From NCBI RefSeq assembly GCF_025642135.1, contig NZ_CP106793.1:5796001-5860000 (forward strand): a stretch of DNA of 64,000 bases, in the 5' to 3' direction. Shown piece by piece: positions 19,392-28,174 of the stretch. The notes below the pieces were generated by a model that worked only from the letters and a program-made list of their open reading frames with translations, had not been told where the DNA came from and did no database searches. Source of the stretch: Streptomyces cynarae (GTDB lineage Bacteria; Actinomycetota; Actinomycetes; Streptomycetales; Streptomycetaceae). Both the position numbers and the translations under genes were made by a program. Position 1 is the first letter of the stretch; each line of letters begins with the position of its first letter.

Positions 19392-19913
19392 GTGACTGAC
19401 GTGCACGAGGACGGAAACGGCGAGCGGCGTCCGGTGGACCCCGGCGCGTCGGCGGAGGGCGCGGACCGGTCCGGTGGCGCGAACCAGGAGTTCCTGGCGC
19501 TCGAGCGCGAGCTGACCGTGTTCCTGCGGCGCGCCCGCGCCAACGCCGGACAGATGGCCCGGGAGGTCCACCCGGACCTGGAGTCCGCCGCGTACGGGCT
19601 CCTCGTACGGCTGGACGAGAGCGGCCGCCAGCGCGCCACGGAACTCGCCGCCTACATCGGTGTCGGCAAGGCCACGATGTCCCGCCAGCTGCGCGCCCTG
19701 GAGGAGCTGGGTCTGGTCGCCCGGGAGCCCGACCCGGCCGACGGCCGTGCCTGGCTCGTGCATCTCACGGAGGAGGGCCACCGGCGTGTCGGCCACGTCC
19801 GCGAGGCCCGCCGCGCCCGCTATGTGCGCCAGCTCGCCCACTGGGACCCGCGCGAGGTGGCTGAACTGGCTCGGCTCCTGCACCAGTTGAACCTGGGCAT
19901 GGACAAGCAGTAG
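19392..19913 (+). CDS. MarR-family transcriptional regulator
   Basis: A 173-residue winged-helix regulator. After a polar N-terminal extension of about 35 residues, the MarR core shows the recognition region RATELAAYIGVGKATMSRQLRALEELGLV and the wing REPDPADGRAWLVHLTEEG. The GTG at 19392 is the only plausible start (MTDVHEDGNG). No ligand site can be inferred and the gene stands alone; it converges on the PP2C-like gene, so its targets may be elsewhere or itself. Confidence 0.9.
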   Translation: MTDVHEDGNGERRPVDPGASAEGADRSGGANQEFLALERELTVFLRRARANAGQMAREVHPDLESAAYGLLVRLDESGRQRATELAAYIGVGKATMSRQLRALEELGLVAREPDPADGRAWLVHLTEEGHRRVGHVREARRARYVRQLAHWDPREVAELARLLHQLNLGMDKQ

Positions 19914-19981
19914 CCGTACGGTGGCAGGAGCCCGACCAGGGCGACGGCCCTACGGGGCGGGAACTCGCCATGGCGGGAGCC

Positions 19982-20770
19982 CTACGGCTCCACGTACACC
20001 ACCGTCGCGTCGTCGTGCGTCTTGCTGCGGCCGAGGTACGCCCGTTCCGCACGGTCGGCGCTCTCCAGTGCCCGTACGCGCTCCACCAGCGCCGCCGCTC
20101 CCTCCTTGCGGACGACTGCGAACAGATCCGTCCAGTCGCCCTGGCGGAACTTCTCCGTCCAGCGCGTCGCCCCGTCCGTCAGGCCCACCAGGGCGCGCAC
20201 CCGCCCGCGCGGCAGTTCCCCGGTGACCGCTCGGGCCGCGACCGAGGGGTCCGCGGCCGCCGTGAAGAAGCCGCCCTCCTTGTTGCGGACCCTCGCGTCC
20301 ACCAGCGCGTCCGTGGCCAGCGCCGCGCGCGGGAGGCGGGCGAGGCGGTCGTCCAGGAGGACGGTGACCGTGCCGTCGGGGGCCTCGACGAGGAGCGCCG
20401 AGTCCGACAGCACGAGGTACTCCACCGCTGCCTCGGACCAGCGGGCGAGGACCACGGTCGCCTGGGGCGTCCGCGGGTGAGAAAGGTCACAAGTGGAGCC
20501 ATGGGTGTCGGCGGTGCGGAGAACGGCCTCCGCGAGGATCTCCGACAGTGTCAGATCCCGGTGGGAAACGGACAGTTCGGTCAGCAGGCCGCCCAGGCGC
20601 GCGCAGAACCAGGAGACGGAATGCAGACAGCCGTCGTCGCCGGCCGGCGGGGTCACCCCGTCCAGGACGACCAGCGCCCCGCCCTGTCCTGAAGCCGGAA
20701 GCGCGAGCGCGGCGAAGTCCTCGTTCGGGTGAGTCGCATCGCCGGGTTCGGACGTCAGCTCAATACGCAT
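19982..20770 (-). CDS. PP2C-type protein serine/threonine phosphatase-like protein
   Basis: A 262-residue protein with a degenerate PP2C fold. It shows the N-terminal NEDFAALALP element (family: NEDxxxxx), GALVVLDGVTPPAGDDGCLH in place of VxDGMGG, YLVLSDSALL (family GDSR/S), LVGLTDGATRW (family LTDG) and KTHDDATVVYV (family DNxT/DDAT). Several metal-binding aspartates are therefore conserved, so activity is possible but not certain. The ATG at 20770 begins MRIELTSEPGD; the frame upstream looks non-coding. It converges with the MarR gene and is divergent from the conservon. Confidence 0.8.
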   Translation of the reverse strand: MRIELTSEPGDATHPNEDFAALALPASGQGGALVVLDGVTPPAGDDGCLHSVSWFCARLGGLLTELSVSHRDLTLSEILAEAVLRTADTHGSTCDLSHPRTPQATVVLARWSEAAVEYLVLSDSALLVEAPDGTVTVLLDDRLARLPRAALATDALVDARVRNKEGGFFTAAADPSVAARAVTGELPRGRVRALVGLTDGATRWTEKFRQGDWTDLFAVVRKEGAAALVERVRALESADRAERAYLGRSKTHDDATVVYVEP

Positions 20771-21143
20771 CCAGCCAGTCTGCACGAGGCCTTCACAAGG
20801 TCCACGAAAGGCCGTCAACGGTCGCCGAATCGATGCGAGCGCGCAGGTCAGCCGCCTGGTTTGGTACGGAATAATCGCTTCCGGTGGAGCGTGGTGGCGA
20901 ATATTGCCAAAGTGCGCCGCCGACGTCCAACCGGCCCACCGCGCAAGGCCTCCGCACGCGCCAGAGGAACTTGCCCGCCAACTCCCCACCGATGTTCACT
21001 CCTTCGGGTGGCGGGTCAGGCGAAGCGAGACCTCTGCCCACCGGCACTGGGAGGGTCGGAAGCCGTCGTACCGGGTCGGCATTCCCGTTGACGGAACGTC
21101 ACCCCGGGCCCATGGGTACACGAGTGAGGAAGTGCGAGCACCG
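20771..21143. promoter_or_regulatory. 373-bp region between PP2C-like gene and conservon
   Basis: A divergent intergenic region that must contain promoters for both sides. I see no convincing gene, terminator, clear palindrome or consensus promoter. The frames running through it upstream of 21144 have non-natural composition. Confidence 0.45.
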
Positions 21144-24098
21144 GTGCAGAAGACGCGGCCTCGGAGCACAGGCAAGCAGACGGCCCCCGCGCAGGGGGCC
21201 TCGTCCGAGTCCGCGGGCCACGGCCGCGCCGCCCATGTGCGCAACCGGCTGATCGTCGCCGTCGCCGTGGTCGCCGCCGCCATCGCCGGGGCCGGGGCGC
21301 CGAGCGTCGTCGCCGCCTCCGGGCAGTTGCACGACTCCCAGAACCTGGTCACGCTCGCCGAGCAGACCCAGGACGCGCTCGTCCTCGCCCACTCGCTGGC
21401 CGACGAACGGGACGAGGTCACCTCGTACGTGGCCGCCGGGCGCCCCGGGTCGAAGGCGCCCGCAGAGCAGCAGCAGGCCCGTGTCGACCGGGAGATCGAG
21501 GACCTGCGCGCCAACCCGGACCTCTCCGTCGGCCTGCGCAGGGACCTCGACGACGTGGCCGCGGTGCGGCGAGCAGCGCTCACCGGGAAGAGCACCGCTC
21601 TCCAGGCGCATCAGGCGTACTCCGCCGCCATCACCGAGCTGCACGCGCTCGCCGAGCAGCTGGCCGATCGGATGCCGCCGCGCGCCGGCTCCGGCGCCCA
21701 CTCCCTCGCCGAGCTCGACACCGCCGTGCAGCAGGCCGCCGCCGCCCGCGGGCTGCTCCTCGCGGCCCTGAACATCCCGAGCACCACCCGGACCGTCATC
21801 AGCCCGGTCACCGGACTGCCGACCACCGTCAACACCTCCTCGGCCGCCGACACCAAGCAGCGCGACGCGCTCACCGCCGCCGCCCAGCAGGCCGCCGTCC
21901 GCTCCGACGCGGCGATCGCCGGCTTCCGCGACACCGCGCCCGCCGCGGCCAAGTCCTCCTACGACTCCACGGTGACCGGCCCCGAGGTCTCCTCCGCCGA
22001 GAAGTACCTCGCCTCCCTCACCGACCAGCCCACCCTCTCCGACAGCGACCTCGGCCTGAGCACCAAGAAGGTCGACGCCGCCCTCTCCGCCCGCGTCGAC
22101 CTCATGCGCGGCGTCGAGTCCTCCCTCTACGAGGCCCGCAGCAAGGACCTCGCCCGGCTGCGCGACGACGACGTCACGGCGCTGGAGATCCGCATCGCCG
22201 TCCTCGGCGCCATCCTGCTGGCAGCCGTCGGCATCGCCATGGCCATGGCCCGCAGTCTCACCCGCCCGCTCGCCGTGCTCCGCCTGGGCACCGCGCGCGT
22301 GGCCGCCGACCCGGCCGGCGAGGAGCCGGTGAAGTTCACGGGCCGCAACGACGAGTTCGCGCAGGTCGTCCGCTCCGTCAACGCCCTGCACGCGCACGCG
22401 GTCGCCCTCCAGGAGCGCCTTTCGACCCTGGAGGCCGACCGCAGGCACCTCGTCGGCCAGCGGCAGACCATGGCCGACGAGCGCGAGAGGCTGCGCGCCG
22501 AACTCGCCCAGGCCGCTGCCCACCTGCAGCAGGTTCGCCACAGCATCCACTCCACCTTCGTCAACCTCGCCCTGCGCACCCTCGGCCTGGTCGAGCGCCA
22601 GCTGACCGTCATCGAGGGCCTGGAGGAGCGGGAGCAGGACCCGGAGCGGCTGTCCACGCTGTTCAAGCTCGACCACTTCGCCACGGTCATGCGCCGCCAC
22701 AGCGAGAACCTCCTCGTCCTGGCCGGCGCCGAGCACGTCCAGCAGCACGCCGGACCGGTGCCGCTCGTCGACGTGGTGCGCGCCGCGGTCAGCGAGATCG
22801 AGCGCTACGAGCGCGTCCGTATCGCCGCGCTGCCCCCGCACGCGCACGTCGCCGGGTTCGCCGCCGACGACCTGTCGCACCTGGTCGCCGAACTCCTGGA
22901 GAACGCCACCTCCTTCTCGCCGCCCGACGTCCCCGTCGAAATCTCCGGCTGGCTCCTGGAGAGCGGCGAGGTGATGCTCTCCGTGCAGGACGAGGGCATC
23001 GGCATGGCCGCCGACCGGTTGAGCCGGCTCAACGCCCGGCTCGCCGACTTCGACCCGGAGGACTCCTACGACCAGGAGAGCGGCGAGGGCCTCGGGCTCG
23101 GCCTGTACGTGGTGGCCCGCCTCGCCCACCGGCACGGCGTGCGGGTGCAGTTGCGGGAGCAGAAGCAGGGCGGCATCGCGGCCGTCGTGGTCCTGCCGAA
23201 GCCGCTGCTCGTCCAGGCGCCGGCCGCGGCCGTACCCGCCGGGGCCCCGGTGGCCGGGGGCGCGCACTCCTTCTCGCTGCCCGGCGCGGACGCGGAGGTC
23301 AACTCCAACGTCCTCAGCGGTCGTGCGCGGCTCGCGCCGGGGAGGCCCGAGGGCGACGAGGACCCCCTGATCGCGGCGGCGGAGGAGGCCGTACGGGAGC
23401 GGGAGGAGAGCGAGCAGCGGCAGGAGCCCGCCCACGGAGAGGAATCCGTACGGGACGACTGGGACGCCACGCGCGCCGAACCAGTACGCGAGCCCGCCGC
23501 CCCGGAGCCCGCCGCCGAGCCCGAGTTCGGTCCCGAGACCACGATGGAGCTGTTCCTTCCATCGCCCCGCGTGGAGCCGTCGCCCCGGGCGCAGGAGCCC
23601 GGCCCGACCGCCGACATCCCCGCCCAGGCGTCCGCCGACCCCTATGCCATCGGTCCGGAGAGCCACGAGCGCACCGTGGACGAGGGCGAGCCGGGGCCCG
23701 CCGCGCAGGCGCCCCGCACCACGGCCACCGAGCCGCCCGCGCCGGAGGCACCTCAGGAGCCCGCGGGGCCCCAGGAGCCCGAGGAGCCTCAGGAGCCCGA
23801 GACCCCCCGGCTCACCGCCAAGGGGCTCCCCAAGCGCACCCCCAAGATCTCCACGCCCGCTCCGGCCCCACGGCCGCGTGCCGGCGGTGTGGACGCCGAG
23901 GCGCTGCGCCGCAGGCTCGGCGGGTTCCACCGGGGAGCCAAGGAGGGCTTCCGCCACGTCGAGGCGGAGATCGCCGAGCGGACGGGGGAGACCAAGGCAC
24001 CCGGGCACCGGCCCACGGCTCCACCTCAGCACGCGACACCCGGCACCGCACAGGACGTTGAATCATCGGGGGGCACAGTCGAGGAGGCAAGCAGTTGA
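21144..24098 (+). CDS. cvnA: Conservon sensor histidine kinase-like protein (CvnA)
   Basis: About 984 residues. A first membrane anchor (about 34-58, IVAVAVVAAAIAGAGAPSVVAA) is followed by a large extracytoplasmic helical domain of the nitrate/nitrite-sensing (NIT-like) type, a second membrane segment near residue 350 (IAVLGAILLAAVGIAMAMA), HAMP, a coiled coil and an atypical histidine-kinase ATPase domain (LVAELLENATSFSPP; DEGIGMAADRLSRLN; GLGLYVVARLAHRHG). The C-terminal 300 residues are Pro/Glu/Ala-rich and probably disordered. No canonical H-box is visible, as usual for CvnA. The GTG at 21144 (VQKTRPRSTG) follows a GAGGA. It overlaps cvnB as TTGA. Confidence 0.93.
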   Translation: MQKTRPRSTGKQTAPAQGASSESAGHGRAAHVRNRLIVAVAVVAAAIAGAGAPSVVAASGQLHDSQNLVTLAEQTQDALVLAHSLADERDEVTSYVAAGRPGSKAPAEQQQARVDREIEDLRANPDLSVGLRRDLDDVAAVRRAALTGKSTALQAHQAYSAAITELHALAEQLADRMPPRAGSGAHSLAELDTAVQQAAAARGLLLAALNIPSTTRTVISPVTGLPTTVNTSSAADTKQRDALTAAAQQAAVRSDAAIAGFRDTAPAAAKSSYDSTVTGPEVSSAEKYLASLTDQPTLSDSDLGLSTKKVDAALSARVDLMRGVESSLYEARSKDLARLRDDDVTALEIRIAVLGAILLAAVGIAMAMARSLTRPLAVLRLGTARVAADPAGEEPVKFTGRNDEFAQVVRSVNALHAHAVALQERLSTLEADRRHLVGQRQTMADERERLRAELAQAAAHLQQVRHSIHSTFVNLALRTLGLVERQLTVIEGLEEREQDPERLSTLFKLDHFATVMRRHSENLLVLAGAEHVQQHAGPVPLVDVVRAAVSEIERYERVRIAALPPHAHVAGFAADDLSHLVAELLENATSFSPPDVPVEISGWLLESGEVMLSVQDEGIGMAADRLSRLNARLADFDPEDSYDQESGEGLGLGLYVVARLAHRHGVRVQLREQKQGGIAAVVVLPKPLLVQAPAAAVPAGAPVAGGAHSFSLPGADAEVNSNVLSGRARLAPGRPEGDEDPLIAAAEEAVREREESEQRQEPAHGEESVRDDWDATRAEPVREPAAPEPAAEPEFGPETTMELFLPSPRVEPSPRAQEPGPTADIPAQASADPYAIGPESHERTVDEGEPGPAAQAPRTTATEPPAPEAPQEPAGPQEPEEPQEPETPRLTAKGLPKRTPKISTPAPAPRPRAGGVDAEALRRRLGGFHRGAKEGFRHVEAEIAERTGETKAPGHRPTAPPQHATPGTAQDVESSGGTVEEASS

Positions 24099-24598
24099 CC
24101 GCGTCCAGTACCTTCGGACTGAGCAGTGAAGCCCGCAACCTGCACTGGCTGCTGACCAACCTGGTGGAGGAGGTGCCCGGCATCCTGTCGGTCGCGGTGG
24201 TCTCCTCCGACGGCCTGCTCCTGCTCTCGTCCGACCCGGGCCGCGTTGCGGAAGCCCGCGCGGGCCGTGACGCAAGGCCCAGCGGCCCCAAGGGGTCCGC
24301 CGCCGACCTCGCCACGATCGTCTCCGGCATCGGCAGCCTCACCATCGGCGCCGCCAAGCTGATGGACGCCGGCCGGGTCAAGCACACGATGGTCGCGATG
24401 GACGAGGGCAGCCTGTTCGTCATGTCCATCAGCGACGGCTCGCTGCTCGGCGTGCACGGCTCCGCGGACTGCGACATGAGCGTGGTGGCGTACCACATGG
24501 CGCTCTTCGTGGGTCGCGCCGGACACGTCCTGACCCCCGAACTCCGCAGCGAGCTGCGCAGGTCCCTCGAGGCCGAGTCGGCAGGGAGCGCCCGATGA
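24095..24598 (+). CDS. cvnB: Conservon roadblock/LC7 protein (CvnB)
   Basis: A 167-residue roadblock/LC7-fold protein, the usual partner of a MglA-like GTPase. The fold runs from NLHWLLTNLVEEVPGILSVAVVSSDGLLLLSS to ADCDMSVVAYHMALFVGRAGHVLTP. The TTG start at 24095 overlaps the cvnA stop, and the end overlaps cvnC as ATGA, so translation is coupled. Within conservons, CvnB is thought to bridge the kinase-like protein and the GTPase. Confidence 0.93.
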   Translation: MTASSTFGLSSEARNLHWLLTNLVEEVPGILSVAVVSSDGLLLLSSDPGRVAEARAGRDARPSGPKGSAADLATIVSGIGSLTIGAAKLMDAGRVKHTMVAMDEGSLFVMSISDGSLLGVHGSADCDMSVVAYHMALFVGRAGHVLTPELRSELRRSLEAESAGSAR

Positions 24599-24999
24599 GC
24601 GGCACACAGAAGAAACTTCCCGTCCGCGGCGGCGAGCGCAAACCCGCCCGCGTACGCCCCTACTCCCTGACCGGGGGCCGCACCCGCTTCGGCCACGTCC
24701 TGCTCGTCGAGACCTTCGTCGCCGCGCTGGACGCCCCCGAGGAGCGGCGGGAACTGACGAATGGTTCACTGTCCACCCGCGTGATGCCGGAGATGCGGGC
24801 CATCGTCGAACTGTGCCGCCGTATGCGCACGGTGGCGGAGATCGCGGCACTGCTGAAGATGCCGCTCGGGGTGGTCCGCGTGCTCCTGAGCGACCTCGCG
24901 GACCAGGGAAAGATCCGTGTGTACGGAACCGGTCACGGCACGGGACAGCCGGACCGCGCTCTGCTGGAAAGGGTGCTGAGTGGACTCCGTCGTCTCTGA
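24595..24999 (+). CDS. cvnC: Conservon DUF742 protein (CvnC)
   Basis: A 134-residue DUF742 protein with a winged-helix-like C-terminal half (EIAALLKMPLGVVRVLLSDLADQGKIRVY). The N-terminal signature is ARVRPYSLTGGRTR. It overlaps cvnB by 4 bp and its 3' end overlaps cvnD by 20 bp, the standard conservon order. The role is presumed to be signal relay, perhaps DNA binding. Confidence 0.93.
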   Translation: MSGTQKKLPVRGGERKPARVRPYSLTGGRTRFGHVLLVETFVAALDAPEERRELTNGSLSTRVMPEMRAIVELCRRMRTVAEIAALLKMPLGVVRVLLSDLADQGKIRVYGTGHGTGQPDRALLERVLSGLRRL

Positions 25000-25618
25000 C
25001 GCCGCCCCGGGCGTCGACCGACTCGTCGAGCCGGACGAGGAACTGAAGGCCTGGCAGACGGACCGTACGCGCGCTCCGATAGCCACGAAGATCGTGGTGG
25101 CGGGCGGCTTCGGCGTCGGCAAGACCACCCTGGTGAGCGCCGTCTCGGAGATCACGCCCCTGCAGACCGAGGCGCTGATGACCGAGGCCAGTGAGGAGAC
25201 CGACGACCTCACCGGCACCCCGGACAAGCTCACCACCACCGTGGCCATGGACTTCGGCCGCATCACGCTCGACGACGACCTGGTGCTGTACCTCTTCGGC
25301 ACGCCGGGCCAGCAGCGGTTCTGGTTCATGTGGGACGACCTGGTGCGCGGCGCGATCGGGGCGGTCGTCATGGCCGACACCCGCCGGCTCGCGGACTGCT
25401 TCCCGGCGCTCGACTACTTCGAGAGCAGCGGCCTGCCGTACATGGTCGCCGTCAACCACTTCGACGGCAGCGAGCGGTTCGAACCCGAGGATGTGCGCGA
25501 GGCCCTCACCATTCCCGCACACATACCTGTCATGATCATGGACGCGCGCCGCCGGATCTCGGTGATCGAGACCCTCCTGGTCCTGGTGGGCCACGCGCTG
25601 GACGTCACCCCCGAGTAG
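24980..25618 (+). CDS. cvnD: Conservon MglA-like small GTPase (CvnD)
   Basis: A 212-residue Ras-like GTPase. The P-loop is GGFGVGKTT (about 42-50), the switch II motif is FGTPGQQRF, and the guanine-specificity motif reads VNHFDG instead of NKxD, as usual in this family. The GTG at 24980 is inside the end of cvnC. It is thought to act as the membrane-proximal switch of the conservon complex with CvnA-C. No P450 gene follows, unlike several conservons; a flavin monooxygenase gene stands there instead. Confidence 0.94.
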   Translation: MDSVVSDAAPGVDRLVEPDEELKAWQTDRTRAPIATKIVVAGGFGVGKTTLVSAVSEITPLQTEALMTEASEETDDLTGTPDKLTTTVAMDFGRITLDDDLVLYLFGTPGQQRFWFMWDDLVRGAIGAVVMADTRRLADCFPALDYFESSGLPYMVAVNHFDGSERFEPEDVREALTIPAHIPVMIMDARRRISVIETLLVLVGHALDVTPE

Positions 25619-25649
25619 TCCCCCGGCAGTGAGCGAGCCGAAGGGGCGC

Positions 25650-25717
25650 GCCGGTGTCGAGGGACCGAACGCGCGGAGGCCCGGAGGGCTGAGCACGATC
25701 GGGCCCTCGACACCGGC
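25650..25717. terminator. Long branched hairpin between cvnD and the monooxygenase
   Basis: Perfect 14-bp arms (25650-25663 and 25704-25717, GCCGGTGTCGAGGG and complement) enclose 40 nt that contain further self-complementary GGCCCG/CGGGCC stretches. It begins 32 bp after cvnD and ends 50 bp before the monooxygenase ATG, so it may terminate the conservon transcript or attenuate read-through. Confidence 0.65.
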
Positions 25718-25766
25718 TTCAGCGCCCCGGAGGCGAACGAGCCAAAAGATAGGGAGCACCACCCGC

Positions 25767-27020
25767 ATGCGGAAGATACTCGTCGTCGGAGCCGGTCAGT
25801 CCGGACTCCAGCTCGCCCTCGGCCTCCAGTCGCACGGCTACGAGGTCACCCTGATGTCCAACCGGACCGCGGACGAGATCCGTACCGGCCGGGTCATGTC
25901 GACGCAGTGCATGTTCGACACGGCGCTGCAGTACGAGCGCGACCTGAAGCTGAACTTCTGGGAGTCCCAGGCCCCGAAGATCGAAGGACTGGGCGTGTCC
26001 GTCGCCGCTCCCGGCTCGTTCGACCCGGGCCCGTCGCAGCGCGCGATCGACTGGGTGGCGAAGCTCGACGGGTACGCGCAGTCGGTCGACCAGCGGCTGA
26101 AGATGGCCGGCTGGATGGAGACGTTCGCGCAGCGCGGCGGCCAGCTCGTCATCCACGGCGCCGCGGTCTCCGACCTCGACTACTTCTCCCGCACGTACGA
26201 CCTGGTGCTGGTGTCGGCAGGCAAGGGCGAGCTGGTGTCGATGTTCGCCCGGGACCCCGAGCGGTCCCCGTACAGCGAGCCGCAGCGCGCGCTCGCCGTG
26301 TCGTACGTCCACGGCCTCGGGCCGCGCCCCGAGCACCCGGACTTCGACGCGGTCCGCTGCAACCTGGTCCCGGGCGTCGGCGAGCTGTTCGTCATGCCGA
26401 CGCTCACCACCTCCGGCCGTGCGGACATCCTGTTCTGGGAGGGCATACCCGGCGGCCCGCTCGACGTCTTCAAGGGCGTCAAAGACCCCGGCGAGCACCT
26501 CTCCCTGACCCTGGAACTCATGGAGAAGTTCACTCCCTGGGAGTATGCGCGGGCCACGAAGGTGGAGCTGACCGACGCCGGCGGCACGCTGGCCGGGCGG
26601 TACGCGCCCACCGTGCGCAAGCCGATCGGGCGGCTGCCCGGTGGGGGACTGGTGCTCGGCGTCGCCGACGTGGTGGTGGCGAACGACCCGATCACCGGAC
26701 AGGGCTCCAACTCGGCGTCCAAGTGCGCGGCCGCGTATCTGGCCTCGATCCTCGAACACGGGGACAAGGAATTCGACGAGGCGTGGATGCAGCAGACGTT
26801 CGACCGCTACTGGGAGACGGCGCGCCACGTCACCAAGTGGACGAACGCGATGCTGGGCGTGCCGCCGGAGCACGTGCTGAACCTGATCGGGGCGGCGGGG
26901 GCCATGCCGCCGGTGGCGCACCGGATCGCCAATGGGTTCAACGACCCCTCGGACTTCGAGAACTTCTTCTACGAGCCGGAGAAGGCCGAGGCCTACCTGG
27001 CGTCGGTGGCCGGCGCCTGA
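25767..27020 (+). CDS. Styrene monooxygenase/indole monooxygenase-family FAD-dependent oxygenase (StyA-like)
   Basis: A 417-residue single-component flavin oxygenase subunit. The FAD-binding fingerprint KILVVGAGQSGLQLALGL lies at residues 3-20, followed by the family features SNRTADEIRTGRVMSTQCMFD, and a late ADVVVANDPITGQGSNSASK that holds the flavin pyrophosphate-binding Asp. Members epoxidise styrene or indole-like substrates using FADH2 from a separate reductase; no reductase gene is adjacent. The ATG at 25767 has AGGGAG upstream. Its 3' end overlaps the convergent repeat-protein gene by 28 bp. The substrate here is unknown. Confidence 0.9.
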   Translation: MRKILVVGAGQSGLQLALGLQSHGYEVTLMSNRTADEIRTGRVMSTQCMFDTALQYERDLKLNFWESQAPKIEGLGVSVAAPGSFDPGPSQRAIDWVAKLDGYAQSVDQRLKMAGWMETFAQRGGQLVIHGAAVSDLDYFSRTYDLVLVSAGKGELVSMFARDPERSPYSEPQRALAVSYVHGLGPRPEHPDFDAVRCNLVPGVGELFVMPTLTTSGRADILFWEGIPGGPLDVFKGVKDPGEHLSLTLELMEKFTPWEYARATKVELTDAGGTLAGRYAPTVRKPIGRLPGGGLVLGVADVVVANDPITGQGSNSASKCAAAYLASILEHGDKEFDEAWMQQTFDRYWETARHVTKWTNAMLGVPPEHVLNLIGAAGAMPPVAHRIANGFNDPSDFENFFYEPEKAEAYLASVAGA

Positions 27021-28072
27021 CCTGACGCCTCCGGGCGCACGGTGCCGGACGTCGTCGGGCCCTCGGCCGTCGGCGTCCGCTCCGCCTCGGGCGCACCGGA
27101 GGCCGGGGCCGTCTCCTGGGCCGCCGCGGCCGTCTCCTGCTCGAACCGGGCTAGGGCGGCCAGCCGTTCGGGGGTGAGGGAGGCGAGCCGCTTCTCGATG
27201 TCCTTCAGCCGCTGTTCGACGTCGTCCCGGGCCTTCTTCTGCTGGTCGGTGAGGGTGAGCTGGTCGTCCAGCGCCTTACGGGCCGCGCGGGCCAGGGTGT
27301 CGGCGCTCCTCTCGGCGTCGGTCAGCTGGTTCACGGTCGCGGCCCGCTCCCGCGTCAACTGGCCGATCAGATGGCCCTCGTCGAGCGCGTGCTGTGGATC
27401 GCGGGCGAACAGCAGGCGTACGTACGGGGAGAGGGACGCGCTGCCCTGGTACTGCTGCCGGGCCAGCCGTCCGGCCGCGACGCGACTGCTCCGCAGGTCG
27501 AGCCGGGTCCTCGCGAGCTGCCCGTCGAGCCGGGCCACCTCCGCCCGTCGTTGCTTCAGCTTCTCGGTGGTGGCGTCGTAGGCCTCGGTGGCCTGCTCCG
27601 CGGCGCGGTAGAGCTGCTGAAGGTCAGTCAGGAGCCGGGCGACGGGCGGGGCGCTCGGCTGGACCGTGGCGGTGGGGGAGGCGTTCGGTTGGGCCGTGGT
27701 GGTGGGGGAGGGGTCCGGTTGCGCCGTGTTGCCGGGGGAGGGGTCCGGTCGGCCCGTGGCGCTGGGCAAGGCGTCCGGTTGGGCCGTGGTGGTGGGGGAG
27801 GGGTCAGGTTGGGCCGTGTTGCCGGGGGAGGGGTCCGGTCGGCCCGTGGTGGTGGGGGTGGGGTCCGGTTGCGCCGTGTTGCCGGGGGAGGGGTCCGGTC
27901 GGCCCGTGGCGCTGGGCAAGGTGTCCGGTTGGGCTGTGTTGCCGGGGGAGGGGTCCGGTTGGGCCGTGGTCGTGGGGACGGGGTCCGGGACGGCGATCGC
28001 CGGCGCGGTGGCGAGCAGGACCCACGTGGTCACCGCCGCCGTACCCGCCAGACACAGCAACCTTTCTGACAT
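26993..28072 (-). CDS. Secreted coiled-coil protein with Pro/Thr decapeptide repeats
   Basis: A 359-residue exported protein. The signal peptide is about residues 1-27 (ending TAPAIA). Residues 29-138 are eleven decapeptide repeats of the form PDxxPxxTxQ/R, probably an extended wall-spanning stalk. Residues about 145-310 form a long coiled coil (LTDLQQLYRAAEQATEAYD ... DVEQRLKDIEKRLASL) like the N-terminal part of NlpC/P60 cell-wall hydrolases, but no catalytic domain follows; the end is Pro/Glu/Thr-rich. It is probably a cell-envelope structural or regulatory protein. The 3' end overlaps the monooxygenase gene. Confidence 0.85.
   Translation of the reverse strand: MSERLLCLAGTAAVTTWVLLATAPAIAVPDPVPTTTAQPDPSPGNTAQPDTLPSATGRPDPSPGNTAQPDPTPTTTGRPDPSPGNTAQPDPSPTTTAQPDALPSATGRPDPSPGNTAQPDPSPTTTAQPNASPTATVQPSAPPVARLLTDLQQLYRAAEQATEAYDATTEKLKQRRAEVARLDGQLARTRLDLRSSRVAAGRLARQQYQGSASLSPYVRLLFARDPQHALDEGHLIGQLTRERAATVNQLTDAERSADTLARAARKALDDQLTLTDQQKKARDDVEQRLKDIEKRLASLTPERLAALARFEQETAAAAQETAPASGAPEAERTPTAEGPTTSGTVRPEASGQAPATDAR
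27659..27988 (-). repeat. Eleven 30-bp coding repeats
   Basis: In-frame tandem repeats within the secreted protein gene, encoding decapeptides that fall into three subtypes (PDPSPGNTAQ four times; PDPxPTTTAQ/GR; PDxLPSATGR). The alternating order suggests expansion by unequal crossing over of two- or three-unit blocks, so copy number may vary between strains. Confidence 0.9.
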
Positions 28073-28174
28073 GTCATCACCTCCGGATGCCGGGTGGTCC
28101 CTCCACCTCGCACCGGCAGGATGAGACGGGTGCGGCCCGTGCGCGCGCCGAGTGGTCGGTTCGGCGCAGCGAGG

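Noticed and set aside
20904..21143. Upstream extension of cvnA by 80 codons
   Set aside because: The extension lacks protein-like composition, and the product from GTG 21144 begins with a normal basic N-terminus before the membrane anchor.
27659..27988. Regularly spaced direct repeats that could suggest a CRISPR array
   Set aside because: The repeats are adjacent without spacers, in frame, and encode decapeptides of a secreted protein.
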